64,000 nucleotides of DNA, taken from positions 31,031-95,030 of the forward strand of contig NZ_JBHUEO010000032.1 in NCBI RefSeq assembly GCF_042680885.1, given 5' to 3'. The DNA comes from Siminovitchia sediminis. GTDB lineage: Bacteria; Bacillota; Bacilli; Bacillales; Bacillaceae_C. The notes under the pieces were generated by a model. It had not been told where the DNA came from, made no database searches, and was given only the letters and a program-made list of their open reading frames with translations. Of this stretch, positions 26,171-35,040 are shown in pieces. Each line of letters starts with the position of its first letter. The first letter of the stretch is position 1. The position numbers and the translations under genes are program-made.

Positions 26171-27397
26171 TCAACGCGTTGCAACATAGGCAGCACAGAG
26201 AAGCGGTTCATCCTGCTCGTGGTAATCAATATATCCTCCAGGATTAGCCGTGAATCCTATCAATTCATACTCATCTTCAACAAAACCCCCACTTGATAGG
26301 TTTTTCGCTAGAAATTTAGATTGAAGATTGTCCGGATGACCATTTGGATAGAGATCACGCAGGGTTCCGGATGATCTCGCTCCGGATTCATAAAAAATAT
26401 GGTACCCAAAAACCTTCGTTCTGTGATTGCAATACGGTGCCAATAATTCTAATGGCAGCTTGTTATTAAACAATGAAAAATCATTAAAGGATAATACATC
26501 AATAACCACATCAATAGATCCGTGCTTCAAAGGAAGATCCAATTGGCTGTTCACCAGATAGATTACTTTTAATGCCGGATTGAAATGCTCAATTTTTCTT
26601 TTTAGCTTCCTCAGCATGTCCATCGTGTTACCACAAAAAATATAAAGTGCATCGGGGGAAAGAGAACAGAGCAGCTTTGGAGGAAAGACATATGTTTCCA
26701 CATTTGTTTCCAATATGACTTTATCAGTGAAATCTGCCTTCAACATTCTTTTGTAAATCCATTGGTTTCCTTTTTCCAGCAGGCTGATAAAGCCGGGAGT
26801 GATCATTTCAATCATTTGCTGGTCATAAATATAAAATTCGTTTTGCGGCGAAGCGCTGGAATTAGGGGTAACAATAATTCCATCTTTGATTGCCGCTTCA
26901 TACCCGCATTCACATCGAAACGACCCTTTCAGCACATGTTGGCCTTTTATAAATGCATCTGTTACGTGCAAGGTCTCATGGCAGCGGGGACAGTAAAACA
27001 ATGATAAAGACGACAGAGGAATCCCCATTTCAGCCGATGAACGATTCATCAGATGAACAGAGTTAATTTTTTCATCAAGCATCGAAATGGCTTCATCAAT
27101 TTGGTCCCTTTCTTTTAAAAGGACCTGTTTCTTTTCCATTAATACTTTTAAATAGTAGTCTACTTCCTCCAAGTCGACGAAATGGGTTATCCGCCTGAGC
27201 GACAGAACTTTATGAATCTCCTGCAAAGTAAATTGCAGTTGTTTCAGCTTGATGATCAATTCCATATCTTCTGTGCATGTCGGGCCAAACGAATAATGTG
27301 ACCCTTCCTTCGTCGGAATAAGCAGACCGATTTCAATATAGTGGCGGATGGCATCGACCGTTACATCAAACTTTTTTGCAAACTCCCCGATTTTCAT
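26171..27397 (-). CDS. MerR family regulator fused to zinc-ribbon and methyltransferase-like domain
   Basis: A 408-residue protein. The MerR helix-turn-helix is at residues 1-70 (MKIGEFAKKFDVTVDAIRHY), followed by a coiled-coil dimerisation helix (about 78-112). A zinc-ribbon-like segment (CPRCHETL ... CECGYE, about 132-165) precedes a C-terminal domain of about 240 residues with the layout of SAM-dependent methyltransferase-like modules (IDVVIDVLSFNDFSLF, EYELIGFTANPGGYIDY). This fusion type is known among Firmicute MerR proteins; whether it methylates or only binds an effector is unknown. It is divergent from the amidohydrolase/PotD pair at 27566 and is a candidate regulator of it. Confidence 0.82.
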   Translation of the reverse strand: MKIGEFAKKFDVTVDAIRHYIEIGLLIPTKEGSHYSFGPTCTEDMELIIKLKQLQFTLQEIHKVLSLRRITHFVDLEEVDYYLKVLMEKKQVLLKERDQIDEAISMLDEKINSVHLMNRSSAEMGIPLSSLSLFYCPRCHETLHVTDAFIKGQHVLKGSFRCECGYEAAIKDGIIVTPNSSASPQNEFYIYDQQMIEMITPGFISLLEKGNQWIYKRMLKADFTDKVILETNVETYVFPPKLLCSLSPDALYIFCGNTMDMLRKLKRKIEHFNPALKVIYLVNSQLDLPLKHGSIDVVIDVLSFNDFSLFNNKLPLELLAPYCNHRTKVFGYHIFYESGARSSGTLRDLYPNGHPDNLQSKFLAKNLSSGGFVEDEYELIGFTANPGGYIDYHEQDEPLLCAAYVATR

Positions 27398-27403
27398 GTT
27401 TAA

Positions 27404-27452
27404 AACCCCACATTTTCTGTATCCCTATGTTAGTTATACAGCAAACACGGGG
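27404..27452. promoter_or_regulatory. Long inverted repeat in the merR upstream region
   Basis: Nested inverted repeats CCCC(N)..CTGTAT ... ATACAG..CGGGG flank a central 13 bp, starting 7 bp before the MerR-type gene. MerR proteins bind such dyads between -35 and -10, so it is a candidate autoregulatory operator. Confidence 0.5.
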
Positions 27453-27526
27453 TATACACAATATTTTATTGAATTGCCGCAAAAAACCATGATTGACGCG
27501 GTGTTCACCCAATGATTTACAATGTT

Positions 27527-27540
27527 TGTAAGCGCTTAAC
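27527..27540. promoter_or_regulatory. cre-like site (CcpA)
   Basis: TGTAAGCGCTTAAC matches the catabolite-responsive element core. It lies 26 bp upstream of the TTG start at 27566 and would place the amidohydrolase/PotD pair under carbon catabolite control. Confidence 0.65.
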
Positions 27541-27565
27541 TTTCTTTGAAATGGAGAGGATGCAA

Positions 27566-29227
27566 TTGTCCGTTTATGCAGATTTCATCTTGTATAATGG
27601 CAGTATATATACTGCTGACAAAAGAAAAAGCTGGGTCGAGGCTATAGCTATAGCTGACGGTGAAATCCTGTTCACCGGTACAAATAAAGCTGCAAAATCC
27701 TTTGAAACGATGGATACGAAGATTATTGACTTGGAAGGAAAAATGGTGCTGCCCGGTTTTATTGATAGTCATGCACACGTGAGTATGGGTGGTGCAGAAT
27801 CTCTTTATACGGTGGATTTGAATGATTGTAACAATCAAGAGGAAGCAGCCGAAGCAGTGAAACAATATTTGAATGAGAATCCCGAATCCGAAGTCATTCT
27901 CGGAGTGGGATGGGGAAATGCAATTGGAACAGGAATTGGGCCAAGAAAGGAAATTATCGATCAGATTTCTCTTAATATTCCCGTTTGTCTGTATTCCGAA
28001 GACCACCATTCTATCTGGGTCAATTCTAAAGCTTTGGAACTGGCTGGTATCACAAAAGATACCGTCAATCCAAAAGGAGGCGTGATTGAACGGGACCCTG
28101 TTACAGGCGACGTATCGGGTACATTAAGGGAAAGCGCTATGAATCTTGTGACATCTAAAATTCCTGACTACACTATCGATCAATATAAAGAAGGAATTCT
28201 GGCGTATCAGGAAATGGCTGCCGCCTGCGGCATCACTTCTGTCCATGAACCTTTCATGAAAAATGGAAATGCCCTTGAAGCATACCGGCAACTGGAAAAG
28301 GAAGGCAAGCTGTCCATTCGCTACAGAAATTCTCTTTTTGTAGATCCTGATAAAGATATGAACCAGGTAGAAGAGCTGGTGGCAGAAAGAGAAAAAAATC
28401 GTGAATATACGTACTTCCAGACAAATTCCGCGAAATTTTTTATCGACGGTGTTGTCGAAGGGGCCACCGCTTATCTTGAAGAGCCCTATAAACATATTCA
28501 CTCTCACGGGGAACTTGTCTGGGATCCGGATGTTTATAAAAAAACAGCGGCAAAGCTTCATACGGAGCGGTTTACGATCCATATTCACTCCATTGGCGAT
28601 GCATCTACCAGGATTGCTTTGGACGGGCTGGAATATGCCCAAAATGAGGATCAGCCGTTTGATTCCCGCCATGCCATTACCCATCTGCAGCTTGTTAATC
28701 AGGAAGATATCAGCAGAATGAAGAAACTGAACGTGGTGGCAGTCCCCAACCCGTATTGGTTCAGGAAAGACTTGGATTACTATTTTCATATTGAAGAGCC
28801 TTATCTCGGCAGTGAAAGAGCGGAAAGACAATATCCGATGCAAAGCCTGTTTGATGAGGGAATCATTGCAGCCTCTGCCAGTGACTATCCGGTCACGATG
28901 GACTTCCATCCCCTAAATGCCATTCAAATGGGGGTTACGCGTCTTGAAATCGGAAAGTCTGCTGAACATCTTATCCTCAATCCAAATGAAAGAACAACCC
29001 TAGCCAACATGATCGACAGCTTTACAATCCATGGTGCCTATTCTTTGAGGATTGATGATGTGACAGGCTCTATTGAGAAAGGGAAAAAAGCCGACTTGGT
29101 TATTTTGGACAAAAACTTATTTGAGGTTCCAGAGGGCGAAATTCATCAGGTGAAAGTTTTGATGACCTTATTTGAAGGACAAGAAGTATACCGTGATCCG
29201 GAGTTTACAGCTGTGCCATCACCATAA
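27566..29227 (+). CDS. Metal-dependent amidohydrolase, YtcJ / Amidohydrolase_3 family
   Basis: About 553 residues, third YtcJ-type paralogue of the window. Motifs: YADFILYNGSIYTADKRKSW, the HxH site MVLPGFIDSHAHVSMGG, AKFFIDGVVEGATAYLEEPY, IHIHSIGDASTRIALDG, RHAITHLQLVNQ, ASASDYPVTMDFHPLNA and KKADLVILDKNLF. TTG at 27566 was chosen: GGAGAGG sits 6 bases upstream and the family normally starts just before this strand. A longer frame back to 27512 would run through the cre box. The PotD-like lipoprotein follows 20 bp downstream, so the pair may take up and hydrolyse the same amide or polyamine derivative. Confidence 0.85.
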   Translation: MSVYADFILYNGSIYTADKRKSWVEAIAIADGEILFTGTNKAAKSFETMDTKIIDLEGKMVLPGFIDSHAHVSMGGAESLYTVDLNDCNNQEEAAEAVKQYLNENPESEVILGVGWGNAIGTGIGPRKEIIDQISLNIPVCLYSEDHHSIWVNSKALELAGITKDTVNPKGGVIERDPVTGDVSGTLRESAMNLVTSKIPDYTIDQYKEGILAYQEMAAACGITSVHEPFMKNGNALEAYRQLEKEGKLSIRYRNSLFVDPDKDMNQVEELVAEREKNREYTYFQTNSAKFFIDGVVEGATAYLEEPYKHIHSHGELVWDPDVYKKTAAKLHTERFTIHIHSIGDASTRIALDGLEYAQNEDQPFDSRHAITHLQLVNQEDISRMKKLNVVAVPNPYWFRKDLDYYFHIEEPYLGSERAERQYPMQSLFDEGIIAASASDYPVTMDFHPLNAIQMGVTRLEIGKSAEHLILNPNERTTLANMIDSFTIHGAYSLRIDDVTGSIEKGKKADLVILDKNLFEVPEGEIHQVKVLMTLFEGQEVYRDPEFTAVPSP

Positions 29228-29247
29228 ATGAAAGGATTTGATTAAAT

Positions 29248-30303
29248 TTGCGGAAACCGATCAGATGGTTATTATCTATAATGCTCATAGCCGCCATGTT
29301 TTTAACTGCCTGCGGATCCAGCGGGTCTTCCGGCGGGGAAACGTCCGAAGAGAATGTGTTGAATGTATTTAACTGGTCTGAGTATTTGCCTGAATCAGTG
29401 CTTCAGCAGTTCGAGGAAGAAACAGGGATTGACGTGAACTATACAACATTTTCATCAAACGAAGAAATGTATGCCAAACTGAGCAGCGGAAACCTTGGAT
29501 ATGACATCGCTGTTCCAACCCTTTTCTTTATTGAAATGTTAGTAAAAGAGGACATGCTCGAGAAAATTAACACGGACAATATTCCTAATTTAAAAAATCT
29601 GAATCCTGATTTTACAGGTACCTTTGCCGATCCCAAGGATGAATACTCAGTTCCATATTTATGGGGGTCTGTCGTAATTGCCGTTAATAAAGACCTTGTA
29701 AAAAAGGATGTAAAAGGCTTCGCAGATTTATTTGACCCTGAATTTGAAAACAGCCTTGTCATGCCTGAGGATAACCGTGCATCTATCGGTGCTATGCTGG
29801 GAATTCTCGGCTATCCAATCAATAGTACAGATGAAAAACAAATTGAAGAAGCCGGTGAATTATTAAAAGATTTGACCCCTAACATTAAAGCATTTAACGG
29901 AGACAACCCAAAAGGCCTTCTGATCACAGGAGAAGCAAAAGCCGGAATCATGTATAGCGCTGAAGCAGCCCTGGCGAAGCGGGAAAATCCAAATATCGAA
30001 ATTATTTTCCCTGAGGAACCATCTTTCCTGTGGCAGGATAACTTTGTCATTCCAAAAGGAGCACCCCACAAGGAGAATGCTGAAAAGTTTATCGACTTTA
30101 TTTTAAGACCGGAAATCAGCAAACAAATCTCCGAAGCCTATCCGTATGGCAATCCAAACGCAGAGGCGGTAAAGCTGCTTTCTGAAGATATTCAGCAGGA
30201 AATGAGTATTCCCGAAGAATTCTTTGACCGCGCGGAATACGCCAGAGACGTTGGAGAAGCAACCGTCTTGTATGACCGGATTTGGACTGAAGTGAAGCAG
30301 TAA
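29248..30303 (+). CDS. PotD-like ABC polyamine solute-binding lipoprotein
   Basis: A 351-residue extracytoplasmic binding protein. The signal peptide ends in FLTACGSS (lipoprotein). The mature part matches the spermidine/putrescine-binding family: VLNVFNWSEYLPESVLQQFE, YDIAVPTLFFIEMLVKEDML, YSVPYLWGSVVIAVNKDLV, NRASIGAMLGILGYP and FLWQDNFVIPKGAPH. TTG start behind AAAGGA. No ABC permease or ATPase gene is adjacent: a terminator and a convergent APC permease follow. Either its transporter is elsewhere or it hands substrate to another system. Binding-site residues were not compared in detail. Confidence 0.86.
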   Translation: MRKPIRWLLSIMLIAAMFLTACGSSGSSGGETSEENVLNVFNWSEYLPESVLQQFEEETGIDVNYTTFSSNEEMYAKLSSGNLGYDIAVPTLFFIEMLVKEDMLEKINTDNIPNLKNLNPDFTGTFADPKDEYSVPYLWGSVVIAVNKDLVKKDVKGFADLFDPEFENSLVMPEDNRASIGAMLGILGYPINSTDEKQIEEAGELLKDLTPNIKAFNGDNPKGLLITGEAKAGIMYSAEAALAKRENPNIEIIFPEEPSFLWQDNFVIPKGAPHKENAEKFIDFILRPEISKQISEAYPYGNPNAEAVKLLSEDIQQEMSIPEEFFDRAEYARDVGEATVLYDRIWTEVKQ

Positions 30304-30306
30304 TAT

Positions 30307-30342
30307 AAAACAAGCTTCGGCATTTGCTCGAAGCTTGTTTTT
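30307..30342. terminator. Bidirectional terminator between potD-like and APC permease genes
   Basis: 13-bp stem AAAACAAGCTTCG / CGAAGCTTGTTTT with a 9-nt loop and a T run, between convergent genes. Confidence 0.88.
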
Positions 30343-30362
30343 ATTTATGCGCAGAGACATAT

Positions 30363-31823
30363 TCAGCTAACACCGGAAGAATATTTTTCTGCTTGCTTTC
30401 CATCAATATCTTCATCTAGGATAAGATAGTCCAGTTCTGCTTTTGATGTGGAACGGTATAATTTCCCCTGGACCAAATAAATGCCCATCCCCAAGACGAT
30501 CCATATGCCGATAGAAATTCTTGACGGAACTTGTAAAAAAGCAGGCGAAACCGGGATAACGAGCAACGCTAAAAATATAATACTAATGATTGCTCCCAGG
30601 ATCGATAAAACACTTTTTCGAGCATAACTTTCCATATTATTACCACTTTTCTTAATATTCAAATATCCAGCTGCACAGGTGTAGAAGTAAGCAAAAGCCA
30701 GTCCAAAAGATGACATTGGAATAATCCAGCCCAAAACCTCTCTCCCGAACCAAGGAGCCAGCAGGCAAAATCCTATACAAAACATAACACCTACATATGG
30801 TGTTTTATATTTTGGATGCAGCTTTCCAAACATTGCCGGCAGCGCCTTAGCTCGTCCCATTGAAAATAATAACCTGCTGGCTGAAACACAAAAGCCATTA
30901 ATTCCGGTTAATATACCCATAATAAGAACCATAACCAATAAAGAAAGTCCCAATTTTCCGAATAAAATTGTGACAACGTCTCCTGTTGCCCAAACTGGAT
31001 TACCTTCCAATAACTCTTGCCAAGGCATGATATATGCGGTTGTTGTTGAGACCAATATATAGGTAACACCAGTGCACACCAAAGATAAATAGATGAGCTT
31101 TGAGGCCTTTTTTGCCGGAAAATTAAACTCCTCCGCAGCTTGAGGAACATTATCAAATCCAGACAATGCCCAAGGTGCCAAGGCAATGATATAAATAACT
31201 GCAGCCCAAGTTGAAATTTCTGTGTTAAATAAAGGCTGTAAATTGCTGACTGAAGTTTCCGAATGAAAAAAAGTGCTTGCCGCTAATATAGTGGTACCTA
31301 TTATCATGAACAAGCTCATAAAATATTGCGCCCTACCCGAAAGGCTCGCACCTCTAATATTTAAGTAACCCATGATGATTAATGCAGCACTTGCAATAAT
31401 GATTTCCATGGCATACACATCCCAACCGGCAATTGTATACATATAGCCGATTTGAACAGCTTCAGGCATAATGAACTTGACTAAAAGGGCTAGTGCTGTT
31501 GCATTGAGGGCAACAATGCAGGTATAGCCTAACACCAAGAGCCAACCGCAGAAAAAAGCATGATTTCTCCCAAATGCCCAATAAGCATAAGAAAACTCTC
31601 CTCCTGAAACAGGAAACCTCGTCATTAACGAACCATAACTCGTTGATATGATCATCATTAATATCGTTCCGACGGCAAATCCCAATATTACGCCAAGAGG
31701 CCCTACGGCATTGAGCCAATCACCCGGAAGAACATAACATGCCCACCCTATTGAAGACCCAAACGCTATTGCCCAAATCCATTGTGGCTTCATTTCCCGT
31801 GTTAACTTTTCCTTTTTCATCAT
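30363..31823 (-). CDS. APC superfamily amino acid/amine permease
   Basis: A 486-residue membrane protein with about 12 helices. It begins QWIWAIAFGSSIGWACYVLP, with PVSGGEFSYAYWAFGRNHAF in the first loop, ALAPWALSGFDNVPQAAEEF in helix 6 and SASRLLFSMGRAKALP after helix 8. The PQAAEEF segment is like those of putrescine and ethanolamine permeases rather than general amino-acid carriers. It lies downstream of a class III aminotransferase and a GabD-like dehydrogenase on the same strand, suggesting amine uptake followed by transamination and oxidation (inference). The ATG at 31823 follows GGGAGGATC. Confidence 0.85.
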   Translation of the reverse strand: MMKKEKLTREMKPQWIWAIAFGSSIGWACYVLPGDWLNAVGPLGVILGFAVGTILMMIISTSYGSLMTRFPVSGGEFSYAYWAFGRNHAFFCGWLLVLGYTCIVALNATALALLVKFIMPEAVQIGYMYTIAGWDVYAMEIIIASAALIIMGYLNIRGASLSGRAQYFMSLFMIIGTTILAASTFFHSETSVSNLQPLFNTEISTWAAVIYIIALAPWALSGFDNVPQAAEEFNFPAKKASKLIYLSLVCTGVTYILVSTTTAYIMPWQELLEGNPVWATGDVVTILFGKLGLSLLVMVLIMGILTGINGFCVSASRLLFSMGRAKALPAMFGKLHPKYKTPYVGVMFCIGFCLLAPWFGREVLGWIIPMSSFGLAFAYFYTCAAGYLNIKKSGNNMESYARKSVLSILGAIISIIFLALLVIPVSPAFLQVPSRISIGIWIVLGMGIYLVQGKLYRSTSKAELDYLILDEDIDGKQAEKYSSGVS

Positions 31824-31905
31824 GATCCTCCCGCATATACTAAATTAATTACAGTGAATTTTTGTGGTTTCAAAGGTTGAATGTGGATTTGGTAGTGAAA
31901 TCTTT

Positions 31906-31919
31906 TGTAAGCGCTTTAC
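31906..31919. promoter_or_regulatory. cre-like site (CcpA) upstream of the APC permease
   Basis: TGTAAGCGCTTTAC, close to the cre consensus, 83 bp upstream of the permease start and downstream of the aminotransferase stop. It suggests a glucose-repressed permease promoter. Confidence 0.6.
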
Positions 31920-31930
31920 TTTATAGAACT

Positions 31931-31962
31931 ACGAATCCACTGGGAGAAACCAATGGATTCGT
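31931..31962 (-). terminator. Stem-loop after the aminotransferase gene
   Basis: 9-bp stem ACGAATCCA / TGGATTCGT with a 14-nt loop just after the stop at 31968. It lacks a real T tract, so termination may be partial. Confidence 0.5.
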
Positions 31963-31967
31963 ATCTT

Positions 31968-33359
31968 TTATACCTTTTCAACAGATAACTTTTTACTTAC
32001 CTCTTGGACGGAGTCCTCCAAAATTTGCAAGAGATCAGAAATTTGTTCCTTTGTAATATTCAATGGAGGGCACATTGCTATAATATCCGTATGATCGATT
32101 GCGATTGCCCTTGTAATTAAGCCTCTTTTCAACGCACTTTCAAAAACCCGCTGGGCTACTTGTGCGGAAGGATCAAAAGCTTTCTTTGAATCCTTGTCTT
32201 GAACGAATTCTAATGAAGCGATCAGTCCTCTGGACATTACATTTCCAACAATAGGGCTGCTTTCCTTAATTGCTTCCAACCCTTCCCGGAAGAATCCCTC
32301 TAAGTTATACGCATTTTCGGGCAGCTTTTCTTCCTCCATAATCTCTATATTTTTCATAGCAACAGCACATGCGGTTGGATGGCCACTATACGTAAAGCCA
32401 TGGGCAAATACTTTAGATTGGTCAGACAGATCAACCATTTCCCTATGAAGCTTTTCACTTATGACAACCCCGCCCAGTGGAATGTAGCCACTCGTAATTC
32501 CTTTGGCAACCGTCATGATATCCGGAACAACGTCTTCTCGTTGCATACCAAACCACTTGCCGGTTCTTCCAAACCCTGTAATAACTTCATCAGCTATCAT
32601 TAATAAACCGTATTGATTGCATATTTCCCTTACTTTTTTCATATAGCCCTGTGGTGGAACGATCACTCCTCCGGCACCCTGAATTGGTTCAACAATGATG
32701 GCTGCAATGGTCTCAGGGCCTTCCTCACGAATAACATTCAAGATACTATCAATGGCACACTCACCATTGCATTCCGGCTGGCAACTTTCACATCTATAAC
32801 AATATGGCGCCTTGGCGTGGATAAAGCCCTCCACCATTGGAGGTCCTGCCATTTGCCTAAATGCCGGTATTCCTGTTGCACCAGTAGCGCCTAACGATAC
32901 TCCATGATATCCGCGGTAGCGTGAAAGGATTTTATTTTTGGCAGGCATCCCCTTTAATTGGAAATAATGTCTTACGAGTTTGAAGGCCGATTCGTTTGAC
33001 TCCGATCCACCGGATGTAAATTGACAAACATTCAGATCTCCAGGAGCAATGGAGGCAACCTTTTCGGCAAGCTGAACCACCTTGTCATGGCTAAATCTAT
33101 TAAATGAATGAGAATAAGCTAGTTTTTCTATTTGTTCCTTCGCAACTTCGGCAATTTCTTTACGCCCATGGCCTATATTTACATTCCATAAGGATGCTAA
33201 ACCATCAATATATTTTTTTCCTTCAAAATCATAAAGGTAGATTCCTTCCCCCCTTTCCATAAAAACGGTAGGCCCTTGCTCAAAATTCGCCTTTAATGGG
33301 GTAGTCGGATGCAGGTGATATTTCCTGTCTTTTTCTGAATAACTTTTAACTCTCTCCAC
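31968..33359 (-). CDS. Class III pyridoxal-phosphate aminotransferase with cysteine-rich insert
   Basis: A 463-residue PLP aminotransferase: SLWNVNIGHGRKEI, FTSGGSESNESAFKL, YHGVSLGATGATG, MIADEVITGFGRTGKWFG and the PLP lysine in MTVAKGITSGYIPLG. It carries an insert near residues 178-205 with five closely spaced cysteines (CYRCESCQPECNGEC) plus nearby residues, absent from the two other class III enzymes of this window; metal binding is conceivable. GTG start at 33359 after GAGGAGTGG. Its promoter region holds a cre box and the LysR-type box shared with the grd operon, so it is probably expressed together with the selenoenzyme system. Confidence 0.87.
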   Translation of the reverse strand: MERVKSYSEKDRKYHLHPTTPLKANFEQGPTVFMERGEGIYLYDFEGKKYIDGLASLWNVNIGHGRKEIAEVAKEQIEKLAYSHSFNRFSHDKVVQLAEKVASIAPGDLNVCQFTSGGSESNESAFKLVRHYFQLKGMPAKNKILSRYRGYHGVSLGATGATGIPAFRQMAGPPMVEGFIHAKAPYCYRCESCQPECNGECAIDSILNVIREEGPETIAAIIVEPIQGAGGVIVPPQGYMKKVREICNQYGLLMIADEVITGFGRTGKWFGMQREDVVPDIMTVAKGITSGYIPLGGVVISEKLHREMVDLSDQSKVFAHGFTYSGHPTACAVAMKNIEIMEEEKLPENAYNLEGFFREGLEAIKESSPIVGNVMSRGLIASLEFVQDKDSKKAFDPSAQVAQRVFESALKRGLITRAIAIDHTDIIAMCPPLNITKEQISDLLQILEDSVQEVSKKLSVEKV

Positions 33360-33447
33360 TTTACCACTCCTCTTTTAAAATTTTACTTGGAGATATCCAA
33401 AAAAAACAAATCTTCAAATAAGACTAAATATTCTAATCCCATTTATT

Positions 33448-33514
33448 ATTATAAAGCGTTTACTTGAATAGAATCCAATCTCTCTTTCCGTTAGTAACTA
33501 TCGTCAATACCGAT
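33448..33514 (-). promoter_or_regulatory. LysR-type activated promoter, copy A (with overlapping cre)
   Basis: Read on the plus strand: TCCAAT (33474-33479)-N17-ACTATCG-N7-CGAT (ending 33514). On the minus strand this is an ATCG-N7-CGAT dyad, then -35 TTGGAT (33478-33473), 19 bp, and -10 TATAAT (33453-33448). A cre-like GTAAACGCTTTATA covers the -10. The same arrangement occurs at 42408-42473 and 44501-44566. Confidence 0.75.
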
Positions 33515-33570
33515 AAAACTATTAAACAGGTACTAATCCTTATAAAAAACTGTCTTTAAAATTACGATAT

Positions 33571-35040
33571 TTAAATCCCCAAAGAAATGAACTTTTCTTC
33601 TAGGTAATCCCTAATTCCCTGGTGCCCTCCTTCACGACCATAGCCGCTCTCATTCATGCCTCCAAAAGGGGCTTGAGCCACACTTGGAATTGCATCATTT
33701 AAACCGACTACTCCAAAGTTAAGAGACTCGGAAACAAGTACAGCTCTTTCCAAGTTTGAAGTATATAGGTAGGCTGCCAGGCCATATTCCGTATCATTTG
33801 CCTTTTTGATAACTTCCTCATCATCGTCAAATACGGCTATTGGGGCAACCGGACCAAAGGTCTCTTCTGACATGATTTTCATATCGTCTGTAATGTTATC
33901 CATGACCGTAGGCTCGTAAAAATACCCGTTTCCTTCATCACTTGTATTTCCACCGCAGAGAACTTCAGCGCCTTTTTGAACAGCATCATCCACATGTTCT
34001 TTTACTTTATTCAATCCGCCCTCATTCACAAGGGGACCAATTTCAACAGAGCTGTCAAGACTATTCCCCACTTTTAATTCTTTTACTTTCTCTACAAATA
34101 ACTCAGAAAACTTCTTTTTTACATTTCTGTGAACATATATTCTATTTGCACAGATACAAGTTTGTCCCGAATTTCTAAATTTACTTGCTACGGCACCTGA
34201 TGCTGCTTTTTCAAGATCCGCGTCTTCAAATACAATAAAAGGGGCGTGTCCTCCAAGTTCAAGCGACAATTTCTTTAATCGCCTTGCAGACTTTTTTACT
34301 AATTCCTTTCCCACTTCAGTAGAACCTGTAAAAGAAATCTTTTTTACCGCTGGATGATCAAAAAGTTCATCGGAAATTTCCCTTGTAGAACCCGCAACAA
34401 TATTGATAACGCCTTTCGGGTAACCAGCCATCTCTGCAAGCTTCGCTAATGCAAGAGCAGATAAAGTTGCTTGGCTGGCCGGTTTTATAACAGATGGGCA
34501 ACCTGCAGCCAACGCTGGGGCTAACTTTCTCGCAAGCATTCCCAAAGGAAAGTTCCATGGCGTAATCGCCGCCACTACTCCAACAGGCTGCTTAATTACC
34601 ATTAAGCGTTTGTTCGGAGCAGATGCAGGAACAGTTTCACCATATATTCTCTTTCCCTCTTCCGAATACCAGGTAAGAAAACTTGCGGAAAAGTTCACTT
34701 CCGCTTTTGACTCATTATAGGCTTTTCCCATTTCCATACTCATAATTGTTGCAAGTTCCTCCTGATGTTCGAGCATTAAATCACGAAGTTTCAGCATATA
34801 ATCTGCGCGTTCCGCTGCAGTTAAGCTTTTCCATCCTGGGAACGCTGCCTCTGCTGCCTTAATTGCAGCCTTTGCCTCTTCTCTTCCCCCTTTGGGCACT
34901 TCTGCTATTAATTCTTTTGTAGATGGATTTTTAATTTTAAATGTGCCGCTCTTTAAAGTGGTCAACCATTCCCCATTCACATACAGCCCTAGGTTTTCAA
35001 TATCAATGAGTGAATTTTGTACTTGCAAATTAACAGCCAA
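33571..35040 (-). CDS. gabD: NAD(P)-dependent succinate-semialdehyde dehydrogenase (GabD-like)
   Basis: About 489 residues of the aldehyde dehydrogenase superfamily. Motifs: PWNFPLGMLARKLAPALAAG, the Rossmann FTGSTEVGKELVK, the catalytic glutamate in LELGGHAPFIVF, the catalytic cysteine in RNSGQTCICANRIYV and EETFGPVAPIAVF. The CICANR context and ETVPASAPNKRLMVIKQPVG are typical of succinate/glutarate-semialdehyde dehydrogenases. TTG at 35040 was chosen since GGAGGT lies 6 bases upstream; the longer frame to 35115 has no ribosome binding site. It would oxidise the semialdehyde made by the aminotransferase encoded next, as in GABA or polyamine breakdown. Confidence 0.87.
   Translation of the reverse strand: MAVNLQVQNSLIDIENLGLYVNGEWLTTLKSGTFKIKNPSTKELIAEVPKGGREEAKAAIKAAEAAFPGWKSLTAAERADYMLKLRDLMLEHQEELATIMSMEMGKAYNESKAEVNFSASFLTWYSEEGKRIYGETVPASAPNKRLMVIKQPVGVVAAITPWNFPLGMLARKLAPALAAGCPSVIKPASQATLSALALAKLAEMAGYPKGVINIVAGSTREISDELFDHPAVKKISFTGSTEVGKELVKKSARRLKKLSLELGGHAPFIVFEDADLEKAASGAVASKFRNSGQTCICANRIYVHRNVKKKFSELFVEKVKELKVGNSLDSSVEIGPLVNEGGLNKVKEHVDDAVQKGAEVLCGGNTSDEGNGYFYEPTVMDNITDDMKIMSEETFGPVAPIAVFDDDEEVIKKANDTEYGLAAYLYTSNLERAVLVSESLNFGVVGLNDAIPSVAQAPFGGMNESGYGREGGHQGIRDYLEEKFISLGI

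Noticed and set aside
27512..27565. Longer N terminus for the amidohydrolase at 27566
   Set aside because: It would translate through the cre box, has no ribosome binding site, and family members begin near the strand just after the TTG at 27566.
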